From assembly GCA_031316155.1 (NCBI GenBank), contig JALDRB010000013.1, positions 62,001 to 126,000 on the forward strand: a stretch of DNA of 64,000 bases. The letters run 5' to 3'. Made by a program: the position numbers and the translations under genes. Shown piece by piece: positions 17,133 through 27,314 of the stretch. How positions within the stretch are numbered: the first letter of the stretch is position 1; each line of letters starts with the position of its first letter. The DNA comes from Candidatus Scalindua sp. GTDB taxonomy: Bacteria; Planctomycetota; Brocadiia; Brocadiales; Scalinduaceae. The notes under the pieces are model-generated. The model searched no databases. It worked only from the letters and a program-made list of their open reading frames with translations, and was not told the DNA's origin.

Positions 17133-17894
17133 TTATACCAGCGCTTCTGGTTTCGCAGCTCTGACTGCAATGGAAACTTCATATTCTGGATCAAAATAAT
17201 CCAATTCTTCCTGCCGCAGTTCTTCTACAGAAAGACCATGCAAAAAGGCGATTGCCGCAAGCACGTTCCCCTGTGCCTCGACTTTAATACTTGTTGACGG
17301 AAAGGTTTCCTCGAAAAGACGTTGTGCTGAAAAGCTTGTAAAACCCCAGAACCAGGAACCTGTCCATTCACGGTTACTAATCTTTGTAATACCCGGAAAA
17401 GTTGTCAACAATACTCCTCCAGGTTTCAAAATACGGTAAAGTGTTCTGAGCGCTGCTCGCACATCATAAATCAGTTGAAGCGTCTGTGTTAAAATTATAC
17501 AATCAAAAATATTCGAAGCAATATGCTCAGCGCAAGTCAGATCAGCAACGACGGTTGCGTTTGGGTTACCCTCAACAACATGAAGTACATCATTGGTAGT
17601 AACACGATTCTCTCCAAATCTCCTGGAGTAAGAATTGTCTCCGATCTCCAGTACACGTCCCCGAATATCAGAAGAACAACGGTAGAGAAAGGCCTCAATG
17701 TAATAACGGTCAATCGGGAGCCCCCTATCATAACCCCAGTTACGGCTAATGGGCTCGACTCGTCTTAGATTGCCAAAATGCACTCCGCCAACCGGCAAAC
17801 TACGTTCGCTTACCCAACGATTGCATAACCAATTACTCAAACGGAAAAACAATTTCTGCCTTATTAATTTCATCAAACATTTTGCATTTTTCAT
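17133..17894 (-). CDS. SAM-dependent methyltransferase, class I
   Basis: This 253-residue protein has the class I fold. Motif I is GRVLEIGDNSYSRRFG (around residue 80), an acidic/DLT motif reads VADLTCAEHI, and motif IV-V region is FDCIILTQTLQLIYD with LRTLYRILKPGGVLLTTFPG. It resembles methyltransferases of polysaccharide clusters that methylate sugars or lipid-linked glycans. The acceptor is unknown. GGAGGAG lies upstream of the ATG at a slightly long distance. It is the last gene of the minus-strand export operon, 50 bp after the preceding methyltransferase. Confidence 0.8.
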   Translation of the reverse strand: MKNAKCLMKLIRQKLFFRLSNWLCNRWVSERSLPVGGVHFGNLRRVEPISRNWGYDRGLPIDRYYIEAFLYRCSSDIRGRVLEIGDNSYSRRFGENRVTTNDVLHVVEGNPNATVVADLTCAEHIASNIFDCIILTQTLQLIYDVRAALRTLYRILKPGGVLLTTFPGITKISNREWTGSWFWGFTSFSAQRLFEETFPSTSIKVEAQGNVLAAIAFLHGLSVEELRQEELDYFDPEYEVSIAVRAAKPEALV

Positions 17895-17944
17895 GATGTG
17901 CTGATCTCCTCCTTACAGACTTGAGTAATAAGGATTGGAATTGG

Positions 17945-18877
17945 TCATTCGTCACTTCCTGAGGATTCAGTTTTTCGGAGCTCGAACGTTAAATATTGAC
18001 CAATCCATGCTCGACGCGTAATCTCAAATCTTTGCGAGACATATTTATGAATATCAGATTCTCGAATACGTATATGATCGCTCTGTACAGGCCACTTTCG
18101 AAAGCCGATGGAGCAAAGGAATTTAGTGGCAAGTACCCCTGACAAACGGAGAATACCCTTTTTCATAAATACTTTGCTGATAATATCACGCCAGAGTGGT
18201 TCCATATCCTCCAAAACGACAAGGAATAGACCATCCTGTCGAATTACCCGGTGTACTTCATAAATTAACCGTTCTGGCTGACTGGCATGATTGAGACTCC
18301 AAAAAGATAGCGCTACATCAAAAGAATTCGTAAGGAAAGGGAGATACTCTCCTATTCCCTGAATAAAGCAGGGATTTGTCTTCACGCAAGGGAAATGCTT
18401 TGCAAGGGATGACCATTCACTTCCAAGCCAGTCGAGACTTGGTTCGATAACTATATATTGGGCTTCATTCGGCAAGAATTGTCGTATAATCCCATTGCCA
18501 CCACCAACATCCAGGATGCGCCCCGATAATTTTGACAAAAGCGGGATATACGGAGTGTAATCATAAACAAAGCAGTTATTCGCATCCACAGGATTAACAA
18601 TTAAATTTTTGTACCATCTTTCCATTTCCTGCTGGCGCTCTTTCCAACGGCTACCCTCATTCTCTATCAGCTGAAGCGGAAGAAGATTTATATAGCTCTT
18701 CTGAAATTGTTGGATTTGCAACTTGCATGAGGTACACTTTATTACATCTGGAGAGAATTCGAGTCTTGCTTTACATACTGGGCAGACAAGTATATGCAGC
18801 AGGAAATGGTTTTCGCTAGATTTTGTAGCAGAAACAGCATGGATATCGCCAGAATGACTAACAACAGACTTTTTCAT
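17945..18877 (-). CDS. SAM-dependent methyltransferase with N-terminal zinc ribbon
   Basis: Residues 30-55 form a Trm112-like zinc ribbon (CPVCKARLEFSPDVIKCTSC). A class I methyltransferase follows (GRILDVGGGNGIIRQFLP motif I near 130, then SFDVALSFWSLNHASQPERL and VHRVIRQDGLFLVVLED). Proteins with this layout occur in polysaccharide and lipid clusters. GAGG lies five bases before the ATG. It sits between the 1003-residue glycosyltransferase/deacetylase and the second methyltransferase, which suggests methylation of the exported glycan. Confidence 0.8.
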   Translation of the reverse strand: MKKSVVSHSGDIHAVSATKSSENHFLLHILVCPVCKARLEFSPDVIKCTSCKLQIQQFQKSYINLLPLQLIENEGSRWKERQQEMERWYKNLIVNPVDANNCFVYDYTPYIPLLSKLSGRILDVGGGNGIIRQFLPNEAQYIVIEPSLDWLGSEWSSLAKHFPCVKTNPCFIQGIGEYLPFLTNSFDVALSFWSLNHASQPERLIYEVHRVIRQDGLFLVVLEDMEPLWRDIISKVFMKKGILRLSGVLATKFLCSIGFRKWPVQSDHIRIRESDIHKYVSQRFEITRRAWIGQYLTFELRKTESSGSDE

Positions 18878-18927
18878 AAATCCTCTATTCGCTACTATTT
18901 AATTTTAATGTTCTCGTACAATAAATA

Positions 18928-21900
18928 TTAATTTCTAGAATTTCTGTCTAACTTCCCAATAAAATCGTACAAGATGTCGGAGCCAAACACTTCTAGACGT
19001 GGCAGAGCTAACAGAGGATCTTCGTAACTGCTTAGACCCCAGCGACACGATAGTCCATATATATAACCGCAGGCGCCAATCAAATGCTGAACGACGCGGT
19101 CTTCTGCGCCGTGTGGATATGCAAATGACTTGACAGTTATACCAAGTTCTCTGCCAAGGACACCGCGGGAACGGGCTCCTTCACGGACAACCTCTACAGC
19201 TGGAAGAGCGGTAAGATACGGATGGCTGGTTGAATGTGATCCAAATTCTACTCCTTCAGAATGCAGTAAACGTATATCATTCCAATCAAGAAGAGGAATT
19301 TGTTCCTCAAATATACTGTCCCATCGGTTAGACCCTCCTACTTCATCAGTAACGATAAAGACTGTAGCTGTAAAACCATAGCTGCGAAGAACCGGCCACG
19401 CGAATGTTGAAAAGTCAAGGTAGCCATCGTCAAAGGTAATAAGTATCGGACGTCCCGGAAGAGGTTTTTTCGTAACCATTGCTGTGTGCCAGTCTTCTAA
19501 ACTAATGCTGTAAAACCCGGCATCGTGCAGGTACTGAATCTGTTCTTTAAAAGCCTCTGGTGTTACCCGATAACGAGTAGTAGCCGCTGATCCTGCTGGA
19601 GAGACTCTGTGATACATAAGAATCGGAAGCCGATCGGTCTCAGAATTCACAATCTTATGATTCTTACTAGAAATAGCAGAACTCTCTGAATGAGTCGTAC
19701 GGGAAACAATCAAGTTTTTGCTGGACAAGTGTTTATTAAAATAACCCGGCAAGATCACATCCGGTGCATAAATGACATACATCGGATTTTCATGTAGATC
19801 AGAGTTCTTAATTACATGTTCTCCAAGGTCTGATGCTGCTTCAAAAAGTTCCCTGGTTGCCGCAGCAGGGAGCATTGCATGGCGGGAGGCACTCGTCCCG
19901 ATTGTCATGGGTAATCGCCTGCATAATATCATACAATGTTCAATGGGAAACAGTGTACGGTTTCGGAGAAAGACAGAGCCAGGTGCAAATGCGATATCTT
20001 TAAATTCAGCCGGATCTGAGCAGTTTTGAATAAACTGATTAACATTTGCCGAGGCGACAGCGAGTCGTTCTCTGAGAGAAGTTTGCCCTGTCATAGACTT
20101 ACCGAGTAAACCTTCCCGCACTGCAATATTGCACAATTCATACCCACTTGCACCTGTGAGAGCAACTAACAGCTCATGAGCGTATACGGTATTATGCTTA
20201 ACGGGAATGGTCACTATTCCAATTATAACTCCACCCACCGTAAGAACGACATTAAGTTTTCGCGCCGAGGCCTTCATATTGTGAAGTTCTTCACTAACTT
20301 CTACCCTTATCCAGCCTTTGCTTGATGATTGCCGTGAGGCAAATATTGTTCTGAATATATTTGTATACGGCCAGGCACGATGCTTAAAAAATTCCTGAAT
20401 GGACGCTATCCAAATACTCTTCTTTAAAGGCGTTTCACCATTTACTGTATAAAAACTATCTATTGGTTGATTGTAACACCCCCAAATCTCTTGTAAGAAC
20501 ACTGACCAGCCGACGAACTTATGCATTTGCTGTTTGATTACTTGTTCCTCCTCGAGAACTGATTCTGCAAGGCATACGGTTCCTCGCCAAATCGAAAAAC
20601 CGTTCGATTCCTGTTTAATAATAAGATTTGGATATATAGTGCGTTCAAAGAACCGACCGATAACAGTCCAGGAGAATTCATTTGCTATAGCATCTGAAAG
20701 TATATAGCCAAAAATCATCCCGTCACAGACTGGAATTTCTATTGTTCCAATGTGAGTTCCATCCAGCTCGACGGTGCAATGAAGACGCTCGATAGGTGCT
20801 GAAAGAGAAATATCGGAAATTGGCTCTGTGACATCAATCCTGAATCCGTAAGTAGTACCAACTGTAACAGGGCGTAAAGTTGTCGCATTGTCCAGGATCA
20901 TTCGCTCCAGGATAGTGCGTACACGACGAGCCAACCCGAACGCCTTGGATTGTACCTCAAGTTCCAGGAGAAAATTGATAATGTGCTGTTCTGTCTGAGC
21001 CCATAGCTCAATCCAATAGTAAGATGTTTTGCACACAGGTAATAGTGTTGCCTGGTATATGTTCTGTGCAACAATATGTGGATCAAGTTCAGGATCCCGT
21101 TCGTTCGTGAGTGTCCTGAGAAGAGGACGAGCATCTTCCTTTTGACCAATCATAAGGCCTGCAGTCCAGCATATGAACTGAAGTATTGCTCTGGAAAGTT
21201 GTTCTGATGATGACCCGTTTATGTGTAAAGGGTCAGGAGTCAGCACACGTGGGTCGGGAGAATGTCCCTGGTTAATAACCCGTAGCCCATCTGCCAGAAT
21301 CTGTTGTACATTCATCGATGCAGAGTCCGGCCTCATGCGATAGAATGCGAGTGCCTCGGGAACAGTACCGAAACATGCACCTGTGCGGGCGATCCTTTGC
21401 CACATATCCCAATCAGGACAGGTACGTAATAATGTATCAAAATTACCAACAGATTCAACAAGCGATCGGCGAACAATACAGGCATGAATAGCAAAGACGC
21501 AGTAGCGCGTAAACAGTGAAAACAAATCACCAGTTTGTGGACAATGTATTTCGTCACCGTAAGTACCATCAGGTGCAACACGGATCCATCCACAGTGCAC
21601 GGCATCAAGAGTTGAATCCGAGACAAGTTTACCTGTCATACGCTCTAAATAATCAGGAGATATCCAATCATCGGCATCCAGAAAGAGCAGCCAGTCGTAG
21701 CTGGCAAGAGTAATGCCTGTATTTCTGGCTGCACTCTCCCCCCCCTGTTGACGACGTGTGATACGAAAACGGTTGTCTTTGTCTATGAATTCTCGAGCAA
21801 CGGCTGCTGTCTCATCGCTTGATCCATCGTCTACAACAATTGCCTCCCAGTTTGTGGAAGTCTGTTTAAGAATGGATTCAAGTGTTTCAGCGAGCGTGTC

Positions 21901-21939
21901 CGATGCATTATGAGCCGGTATAATGACAGATATATTCAT
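18928..21939 (-). CDS. GT2 glycosyltransferase fused to NodB-type polysaccharide deacetylase
   Basis: This is a 1003-residue protein. Residues 1-220 are a family 2 glycosyltransferase (SVIIPAHNASDTLAETLESI, VVDDGSSDETA, DxD motif in LFLDADDWI). Residues 230-740 are an unrecognised middle with alternating strands and helices. Residues 755-1000 are a polysaccharide deacetylase: LPILMYHRV, the ITFDDGY metal motif, then FGSHSTSHPYL and FAYPHG. It probably adds a sugar and removes acetyl groups from the same glycan. Its ATG overlaps the stop of the radical SAM gene by four bases (21936-21939), so the two are coupled. Confidence 0.88.
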   Translation of the reverse strand: MNISVIIPAHNASDTLAETLESILKQTSTNWEAIVVDDGSSDETAAVAREFIDKDNRFRITRRQQGGESAARNTGITLASYDWLLFLDADDWISPDYLERMTGKLVSDSTLDAVHCGWIRVAPDGTYGDEIHCPQTGDLFSLFTRYCVFAIHACIVRRSLVESVGNFDTLLRTCPDWDMWQRIARTGACFGTVPEALAFYRMRPDSASMNVQQILADGLRVINQGHSPDPRVLTPDPLHINGSSSEQLSRAILQFICWTAGLMIGQKEDARPLLRTLTNERDPELDPHIVAQNIYQATLLPVCKTSYYWIELWAQTEQHIINFLLELEVQSKAFGLARRVRTILERMILDNATTLRPVTVGTTYGFRIDVTEPISDISLSAPIERLHCTVELDGTHIGTIEIPVCDGMIFGYILSDAIANEFSWTVIGRFFERTIYPNLIIKQESNGFSIWRGTVCLAESVLEEEQVIKQQMHKFVGWSVFLQEIWGCYNQPIDSFYTVNGETPLKKSIWIASIQEFFKHRAWPYTNIFRTIFASRQSSSKGWIRVEVSEELHNMKASARKLNVVLTVGGVIIGIVTIPVKHNTVYAHELLVALTGASGYELCNIAVREGLLGKSMTGQTSLRERLAVASANVNQFIQNCSDPAEFKDIAFAPGSVFLRNRTLFPIEHCMILCRRLPMTIGTSASRHAMLPAAATRELFEAASDLGEHVIKNSDLHENPMYVIYAPDVILPGYFNKHLSSKNLIVSRTTHSESSAISSKNHKIVNSETDRLPILMYHRVSPAGSAATTRYRVTPEAFKEQIQYLHDAGFYSISLEDWHTAMVTKKPLPGRPILITFDDGYLDFSTFAWPVLRSYGFTATVFIVTDEVGGSNRWDSIFEEQIPLLDWNDIRLLHSEGVEFGSHSTSHPYLTALPAVEVVREGARSRGVLGRELGITVKSFAYPHGAEDRVVQHLIGACGYIYGLSCRWGLSSYEDPLLALPRLEVFGSDILYDFIGKLDRNSRN

Positions 21940-23000
21940 GCAAATCGTAAATCAATTAAATTTCCTAAATTAACCATTGTATCGTCAAAAATATCATCTT
22001 TAAGTAGATCTACAAAATCCGGATATTTGGGATGTGCAGGCATGTGAACGGCCCGATTGTAAAATTCTTCATTTGAGTATGCTCCCCAGTCTAATAGTTT
22101 ACTGAAATAAACGTCAAAATGAAAACGCTTACCCAGGCGAACAAAGTCAGGCATTTCTTTAAAATTGTTTTCCTGGACAACCATACTTATGCTCACCCAT
22201 TTCAGGTGACCGCTTTCATGTAAGGTACTAATAAATTCAAGATTTTTTAGCAGCCTTTTAAAGCTTCCACCTCTCCGATTGATGGCATATGTTTCCGAGC
22301 TTGCTGCATCAATGGAAATTTCTGCGCTCCTTATAAGTTTTTGAATGTCCTTTGGTATTGTTTCCCACATCTTTGACGTCCATAACTGGGCATTTGTATG
22401 TAAATGAATCTCTTTAAGATTTGGTATTTTTTCTCTTTTCATGGTTTGTAACCATTTCCTGAAAAATGGACTTCCAAAAGAATCTCCCGAGCCTGTAATA
22501 TACAAAAGGTGAGCGTCATAAAGGGCTTCGTTATAAATTTTATCTTGAATGTTCAATATCTGCTGCTCATTTTCCCGTTCTATAATTATTTTGGTACGGC
22601 ATGACGGGCAGGATAAGTTACAAGACCTGTCATAGCTGCAGTTAACCTCTCTTGGACCATACGGTAAAATAATAAGCTTTTTTTTTATTACGAGTTTTAA
22701 ATCTTCATCTTTCACATCTGTTATTTTAAAAACCGGGTCTGATAGAGTATGTAAAAAAGCACATCTGGAATGATCACAATATCTGAATGACCCATCGAGG
22801 ATAGAATTCCTGATTTCTTGCGCTGTTTTGCCATTCCATATTTGCTCAACAGATTGGTATTTAAGGTTGCCTATTGGTGTATCAAGCCAAGAAGGGCAAC
22901 ACATGTATACCTCTCCTATTTCATTTACCTGGGTCACTTCAAACCACTTAAATGGTTTGGAACAAAACAGCTGCTCACTTTTTGATTTCATACTGACCAT
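21936..23000 (-). CDS. Radical SAM protein of the polysaccharide cluster
   Basis: This 354-residue protein has the iron-sulphur motif C-N-L-S-C-P-S-C (about residue 130), preceded by a Cys-rich N-terminal region (FCSKPFKWFEV, VYMCCPSWLDTPIGNL and WNGKTAQEIR). That N-terminal part looks like a SPASM auxiliary-cluster domain placed before, rather than after, the core. The core continues through HLLYITGSGDSFGSPFFRKW and AEISIDAASSETYAINRRGG. Radical SAM/SPASM proteins in glycan clusters can modify sugars or peptides; the substrate is unknown. It is coupled to the downstream 1003-residue protein and lies 18 bp after the GT4 gene. Confidence 0.8.
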   Translation of the reverse strand: MVSMKSKSEQLFCSKPFKWFEVTQVNEIGEVYMCCPSWLDTPIGNLKYQSVEQIWNGKTAQEIRNSILDGSFRYCDHSRCAFLHTLSDPVFKITDVKDEDLKLVIKKKLIILPYGPREVNCSYDRSCNLSCPSCRTKIIIERENEQQILNIQDKIYNEALYDAHLLYITGSGDSFGSPFFRKWLQTMKREKIPNLKEIHLHTNAQLWTSKMWETIPKDIQKLIRSAEISIDAASSETYAINRRGGSFKRLLKNLEFISTLHESGHLKWVSISMVVQENNFKEMPDFVRLGKRFHFDVYFSKLLDWGAYSNEEFYNRAVHMPAHPKYPDFVDLLKDDIFDDTMVNLGNLIDLRFA

Positions 23001-23018
23001 TTCCCTCGCAATCAGGAA

Positions 23019-24101
23019 TTAAATATTTGCCAGTTTGGAATAGAGTGCCTCATATTGCGTAGCAATCTTCTTCCAATCCAATTCTTCTGCCCTCTTACGC
23101 GCCTCCTGCGACATATTTTTACGATCTTCAGGGGCATGTACCAGATGTAGTATGGCATCTGCCAGTCGCCCCGGATTGTTATCTTTTATTAAGACAGCTT
23201 CGTTACCAGATAAATATACCTTTACCGATGGCAAGTGGGTTGAAACTACAGGCAATCCACAAGCAATCCCTTCAAGGAGGGCATTGTTTGCGGTTGAATT
23301 TAGTAAAGGCAAAAATAGTACATCTGACTGTTGATACAGTTCCAATAATCCTGCATCATCAATAGTATCTCTATAAAGGGTAACGTTTGTCAAATCTTCC
23401 AGTCCGGTTAGTTTTGGACCGGTTAGATGAGATGTAACAATATGAAATTCTATGTCTTTATATGGCGCCAGTTTTTCAGCAACTTCACGGATAGTTTTAA
23501 AATCCCTTAACCAGTGTCCAACGGTAATACACCTGAATCTATTTCCTGATTTCGTTTTACTTCCGGGTCGAAAGAAATCAATGTCGATGCCATGTAAAAT
23601 CATACAAATTTTATCAGGAGGCAGGAGTCCTTGAAAATAGGAGATTTGTTCGGGTGATACAACTGTTACATAATCAAGCCTGGAAATAACCTTTTTATTT
23701 GTCAGTAAATTCAGTATTTTCGGTGGCTGGTGATAAGTGGCAATTACTTTAGGTCGCACTTTCTTTGGCAGTTTGCAAAGCCATGGTAAAAACTGAGCCG
23801 AGTGTTCACCATCCATATAATGTATTATATCTACCTTATCCTTCCAGCATTTGCGAAACTCTCTGATCTCAGCAATCAGATCGCTGAGCTTATAATACTT
23901 CATACCTTTTCTTTGTACGAAAAAACGTAACCAATTGCGTACAGTAGTGTTCTTTATGGGAAAGTCTTCATCATTATCTGATGCAGTATAAACATCTACA
24001 TGGTATTTATCGTGATCTATATATTTCAGAAACTGATTTATTCCAGAAAATTTACCCCAATGAGGACGCCTGGTACGAATGAGATGTATATTTATAGTCA
24101 T
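23019..24101 (-). CDS. GT4-family glycosyltransferase
   Basis: The start is ATG 24101 because it forms an ATGA overlap with the preceding gene's stop (24098-24101); the frame is open further to 24128 but without reason to start there. The N-terminal domain has MTINIHLIRTRRPHWGKFSG and binds acceptor. The C-terminal domain carries RCITVGHWLRDFKTI and the EGIACGLPVVSTHLPS nucleotide-sugar region with PLLNSTANNALLE before it. This is a GT-B retaining enzyme of family 4, adding a sugar to the growing glycan in the cytoplasm. Confidence 0.85.
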   Translation of the reverse strand: MTINIHLIRTRRPHWGKFSGINQFLKYIDHDKYHVDVYTASDNDEDFPIKNTTVRNWLRFFVQRKGMKYYKLSDLIAEIREFRKCWKDKVDIIHYMDGEHSAQFLPWLCKLPKKVRPKVIATYHQPPKILNLLTNKKVISRLDYVTVVSPEQISYFQGLLPPDKICMILHGIDIDFFRPGSKTKSGNRFRCITVGHWLRDFKTIREVAEKLAPYKDIEFHIVTSHLTGPKLTGLEDLTNVTLYRDTIDDAGLLELYQQSDVLFLPLLNSTANNALLEGIACGLPVVSTHLPSVKVYLSGNEAVLIKDNNPGRLADAILHLVHAPEDRKNMSQEARKRAEELDWKKIATQYEALYSKLANI

Positions 24102-25033
24102 GGTTTTGCAACTCTCAATAAACCACAAATATATCCTAACCTAATATAAGTAAAACACTTTTGGGTGAACCGGTCTGGATTGTTGGTTGGTACTATAAGA
24201 GCCATAAATTTTCTGGGAGATATCAACAAGGTTCTTGCCTCTGAGAAAGCAATCCGTATTCGCATTAGCAGTGAAGGTTTCACGTCTAATCTTTGCATTA
24301 CTGCATCAGAAATGCCTTGCCAGTAATATCTTCGAATAAACCAATCCTTATTAAGTCGTGATTTCAAGATGTGATGTCTAATTGCAATCTCCGGATGATA
24401 GTAACAGGAACAACCCATTTTCATGATTTGTTTTTCAATAAATACATCACCACTTGATAAAAGATTATTCCCTATTCGGTCAAGCCTTGAAGTAAATCCA
24501 TCAATTCGTTCAAGAACCTCGATCGGAAAAGCAATGTTGGCACCTACGAGCCATTCTGCAGAGAGATTGGTTAATACATGAGGAGTTTCTGACCAGTCTA
24601 TAATCGTAAGGCCATGTAAAAGCCAATCCGATAACCAGACAGGCCTGACATCCTCCCAAATTGGCTCAACCTTTCCTCCTACGCAGCCGGGTCTTGGTGT
24701 TACGGTCTCGAACACTTCTATTATCTTGTTAAGCCAGACAGGACAAGCAATAGCGTCGTCATCCAGATAAGCAACATACTTACCCTTTGCATTCCGCCAC
24801 CCAGTATTTCTTGCATATGAAAGACCTAAGGTCGGTTCGTAAATGTATCTTATATTGTTATCGGTAGAGTATTGTTCAACCACTCGTTTCGTAGAGTCTG
24901 TCGAACAGTTGTCTACTACTATAACTTCATAGTAATCTTCAGGTACATGTTGATCTATTAAACTTTGAATTGCTTTTGTTAAATAATCAACACGGTTATG
25001 TGTACATATTATAACCGAAATGAGTATCTTCAT
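24098..25033 (-). CDS. GT2-family glycosyltransferase
   Basis: This 311-residue GT-A enzyme shows ISVIICTHNRVDYLTKAIQS, VVDNCSTDSTKR, LSYARNTGWRNAKGKYVAYL and the acidic metal site YLDDDAIA, followed by an acceptor region (GANIAFPIEVLERIDGF). Length and motifs fit inverting family 2 enzymes. It overlaps the GT4 gene by four bases and lies 19 bp after the 753-residue fusion, so it belongs to the same transcript. Confidence 0.87.
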   Translation of the reverse strand: MKILISVIICTHNRVDYLTKAIQSLIDQHVPEDYYEVIVVDNCSTDSTKRVVEQYSTDNNIRYIYEPTLGLSYARNTGWRNAKGKYVAYLDDDAIACPVWLNKIIEVFETVTPRPGCVGGKVEPIWEDVRPVWLSDWLLHGLTIIDWSETPHVLTNLSAEWLVGANIAFPIEVLERIDGFTSRLDRIGNNLLSSGDVFIEKQIMKMGCSCYYHPEIAIRHHILKSRLNKDWFIRRYYWQGISDAVMQRLDVKPSLLMRIRIAFSEARTLLISPRKFMALIVPTNNPDRFTQKCFTYIRLGYICGLLRVAKP

Positions 25034-25052
25034 CTGTATAATTCTCTCTCTT

Positions 25053-27314
25053 TTAACGGATTGAGCGGAAAATAAAATTGGTCAGCCAACATGGTAAATG
25101 CCGTCGTATTTTATTCTTTGCCTTTCTTAAGATTCTTAGAAAAATACCAACAGGCGATTGAAGTATTTTTTGTGTTTTGATAGAATATTTCCCATGAGGA
25201 AAATATACTTTTCCTTTTTGCCATTCAACATTAAACTGGGCAAGAAGAACGATCTCTTTTGCATCTCTAGCGACAAGATCAGGAAATCTTTCAAGGATAT
25301 GCCTGCGCATTTTACCGTACCTGCTGATGCTCGAAATATATTTTGGTGAATCGTTCCAGACCCAAGTGTCTCCCATTATTCCCGGTATAGTAACACCAAC
25401 CCATCCCGCAGCCATAACGGCATTAAAAAGGTCCCAGATATCATATCCACCAATCATTATAGTACGAAAGTCCCCAGCCTCGGTTAGTGCTTCAGCCCGT
25501 ACAACACTGAAAGATACCGCCTCGTTAGATAACCACTGATAAGGAAAGCTCGGACAGGGATTAATCCATATACTGTTATCAGTTCCGCACATTTGAGTCC
25601 AGCAGGAAACAAGACCGGCTTCAGGACATCTCTGGAGTATTGATTCACCTGCTGCAACAAAATCAGGCTGCAACCGATCTTCAGCGTTCAGGAAAATAAA
25701 GCCTAAAATATCTGGCTTAGAACGAAGAACAATATCGATGCCGACATTTTTTGCCGGTGTGAGGTCACCATTGTTTTTCTCAATAACCTGCCATCCATTC
25801 ATTAGGGCTTTCCGGAGAACTTTTAATGTTTGTTCTTCAGTCGATTTGTTGTCAACAATAATCACTATAGCTGGTTTTCTCGTCTGTCGTTCAATGCTCT
25901 GCAGGCACTTCTCAAGAAATTTTCCGGTATTGAAACACGTAACTACTATGGCAAGTCCTTCTTTCTTTTTACTTTGCGATGTGTGACAAGCTGAACCGTT
26001 TGAAAGTGGTCTTTTAGCCGACAATAGATTCGATGGCAGGTGTAAAGAGTTTTTCGAGCCTTTATGAACAATCTGCGTGCGGTAATCTATATGACTTTTC
26101 AGTATCTTATTGTTGTCACACATCTCATTAATTTTCAACATTGCATTGTGTCCCATTTCGGCAATAGTAGTCGAAGAACTGTTGAGCGCTCGTTTAAGAG
26201 CTTCTGCTAGTTCTCCGCTCTCAGCATGATCGGTCAGCCAGCCTGTTTTGCCGTCATCAATCATTTCTGCCATACCACCTTCACGCGTCGCTATAACAGG
26301 AAGTCCCGAACACATGGATTCAATGCATGTATTTGGAAAGTTTTCCCAGCGGGATGGAACTACGGCTATGCGGGCTTCCGACAAAAACTGAAAGAGCGAT
26401 GAACGATTCTGTTGTCCACGAAAGTGAAATCTTCCTATCAGATTATCGGGAATCCGTCGTTTCAAAAATTCTTCGCCTTTCATTTCGTCAGTACCGAGAA
26501 CGTTAAGTCCAACAAATTCGAAATGTACAGATGGATACATCGGGGCAACAGCAACCGCTGCATCGATCCATTCTATGATTCCTTTGCGTCGTTCAAGCCT
26601 TCCAGTAAAACAAATCGTGCCTTGTTCCCATGTTTTTCCCCCCCTTTCTAACCCGGGACTATCACCTACCGGATAAGGGATGACGGAGACTGTACCTTCC
26701 TTTAATCTGTAATGAGATTCCACCTGCCTTGAAAGATACCGGCTGGGGCACAGTAACGCATCAGCCGCAGAAATGCTGAAGTCTTCTAATCTTTTTTGTG
26801 TTAGATAATATGGATGTCCAATGTCTCCGTCGTTGTGTTTAACAATAAACTCAATCGGAGAATGGAGATGAACAATACAGGGCGGTTGCCTTTTTATCCC
26901 TAGCCCCAGAGCGCGGCGAAGCTGTAAATAATAAAGCGGTGCCTCATATTCCTGGGCTTCGATTATATCAATACTTTCTTTCTCAATAAGTTTTTCAGCA
27001 AGTAAACAAGCCTGCCAGGAGAAACATTGCGGTTTAAAACTTGATTTCAAAAGACCTTTTTCTTCTCTGGACTTTTGCGTGGGACTGGATTTACTTTCTG
27101 AGATGGTTGACCAGTCTTCGTAATGGATGCGATGAATAATCAGTCTTCCATGATATTTTTCCTCGATTGTTTTTTCTGCTCCCTCCCAAAGCTGCCCGAT
27201 TACATGGACTGTCTCACCGCTTTCTGCAAGCAGTCGGGAGATATGTACCACATACGTTCCAATACCTCCTCCAGGTGCAGGGGGATATTCACGACAGATA
27301 ATCAGGTGTTTCAT
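25053..27314 (-). CDS. GT4-GT2 fusion glycosyltransferase
   Basis: This is a 753-residue protein with two catalytic halves. Residues 1-400 are GT4: ICREYPPAPGGGIGTYVVHI, TICFTGRLERRKGIIEWIDA, and the C-domain SRWENFPNTCIESMCSGLPV. Residues 450-690 are GT2-like: IVVTCFNTGKFLEKCLQSIE and VIIVDNKSTEE. The expected DxD position reads FLNAEDRL, not DAD. Because Asp is replaced there, the second half may be weak, altered or inactive. The 4-base overlap with the upstream 804-residue gene (27311-27314) shows coupling. Fusions like this can add two sugars in sequence. Confidence 0.85.
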   Translation of the reverse strand: MKHLIICREYPPAPGGGIGTYVVHISRLLAESGETVHVIGQLWEGAEKTIEEKYHGRLIIHRIHYEDWSTISESKSSPTQKSREEKGLLKSSFKPQCFSWQACLLAEKLIEKESIDIIEAQEYEAPLYYLQLRRALGLGIKRQPPCIVHLHSPIEFIVKHNDGDIGHPYYLTQKRLEDFSISAADALLCPSRYLSRQVESHYRLKEGTVSVIPYPVGDSPGLERGGKTWEQGTICFTGRLERRKGIIEWIDAAVAVAPMYPSVHFEFVGLNVLGTDEMKGEEFLKRRIPDNLIGRFHFRGQQNRSSLFQFLSEARIAVVPSRWENFPNTCIESMCSGLPVIATREGGMAEMIDDGKTGWLTDHAESGELAEALKRALNSSSTTIAEMGHNAMLKINEMCDNNKILKSHIDYRTQIVHKGSKNSLHLPSNLLSAKRPLSNGSACHTSQSKKKEGLAIVVTCFNTGKFLEKCLQSIERQTRKPAIVIIVDNKSTEEQTLKVLRKALMNGWQVIEKNNGDLTPAKNVGIDIVLRSKPDILGFIFLNAEDRLQPDFVAAGESILQRCPEAGLVSCWTQMCGTDNSIWINPCPSFPYQWLSNEAVSFSVVRAEALTEAGDFRTIMIGGYDIWDLFNAVMAAGWVGVTIPGIMGDTWVWNDSPKYISSISRYGKMRRHILERFPDLVARDAKEIVLLAQFNVEWQKGKVYFPHGKYSIKTQKILQSPVGIFLRILRKAKNKIRRHLPCWLTNFIFRSIR

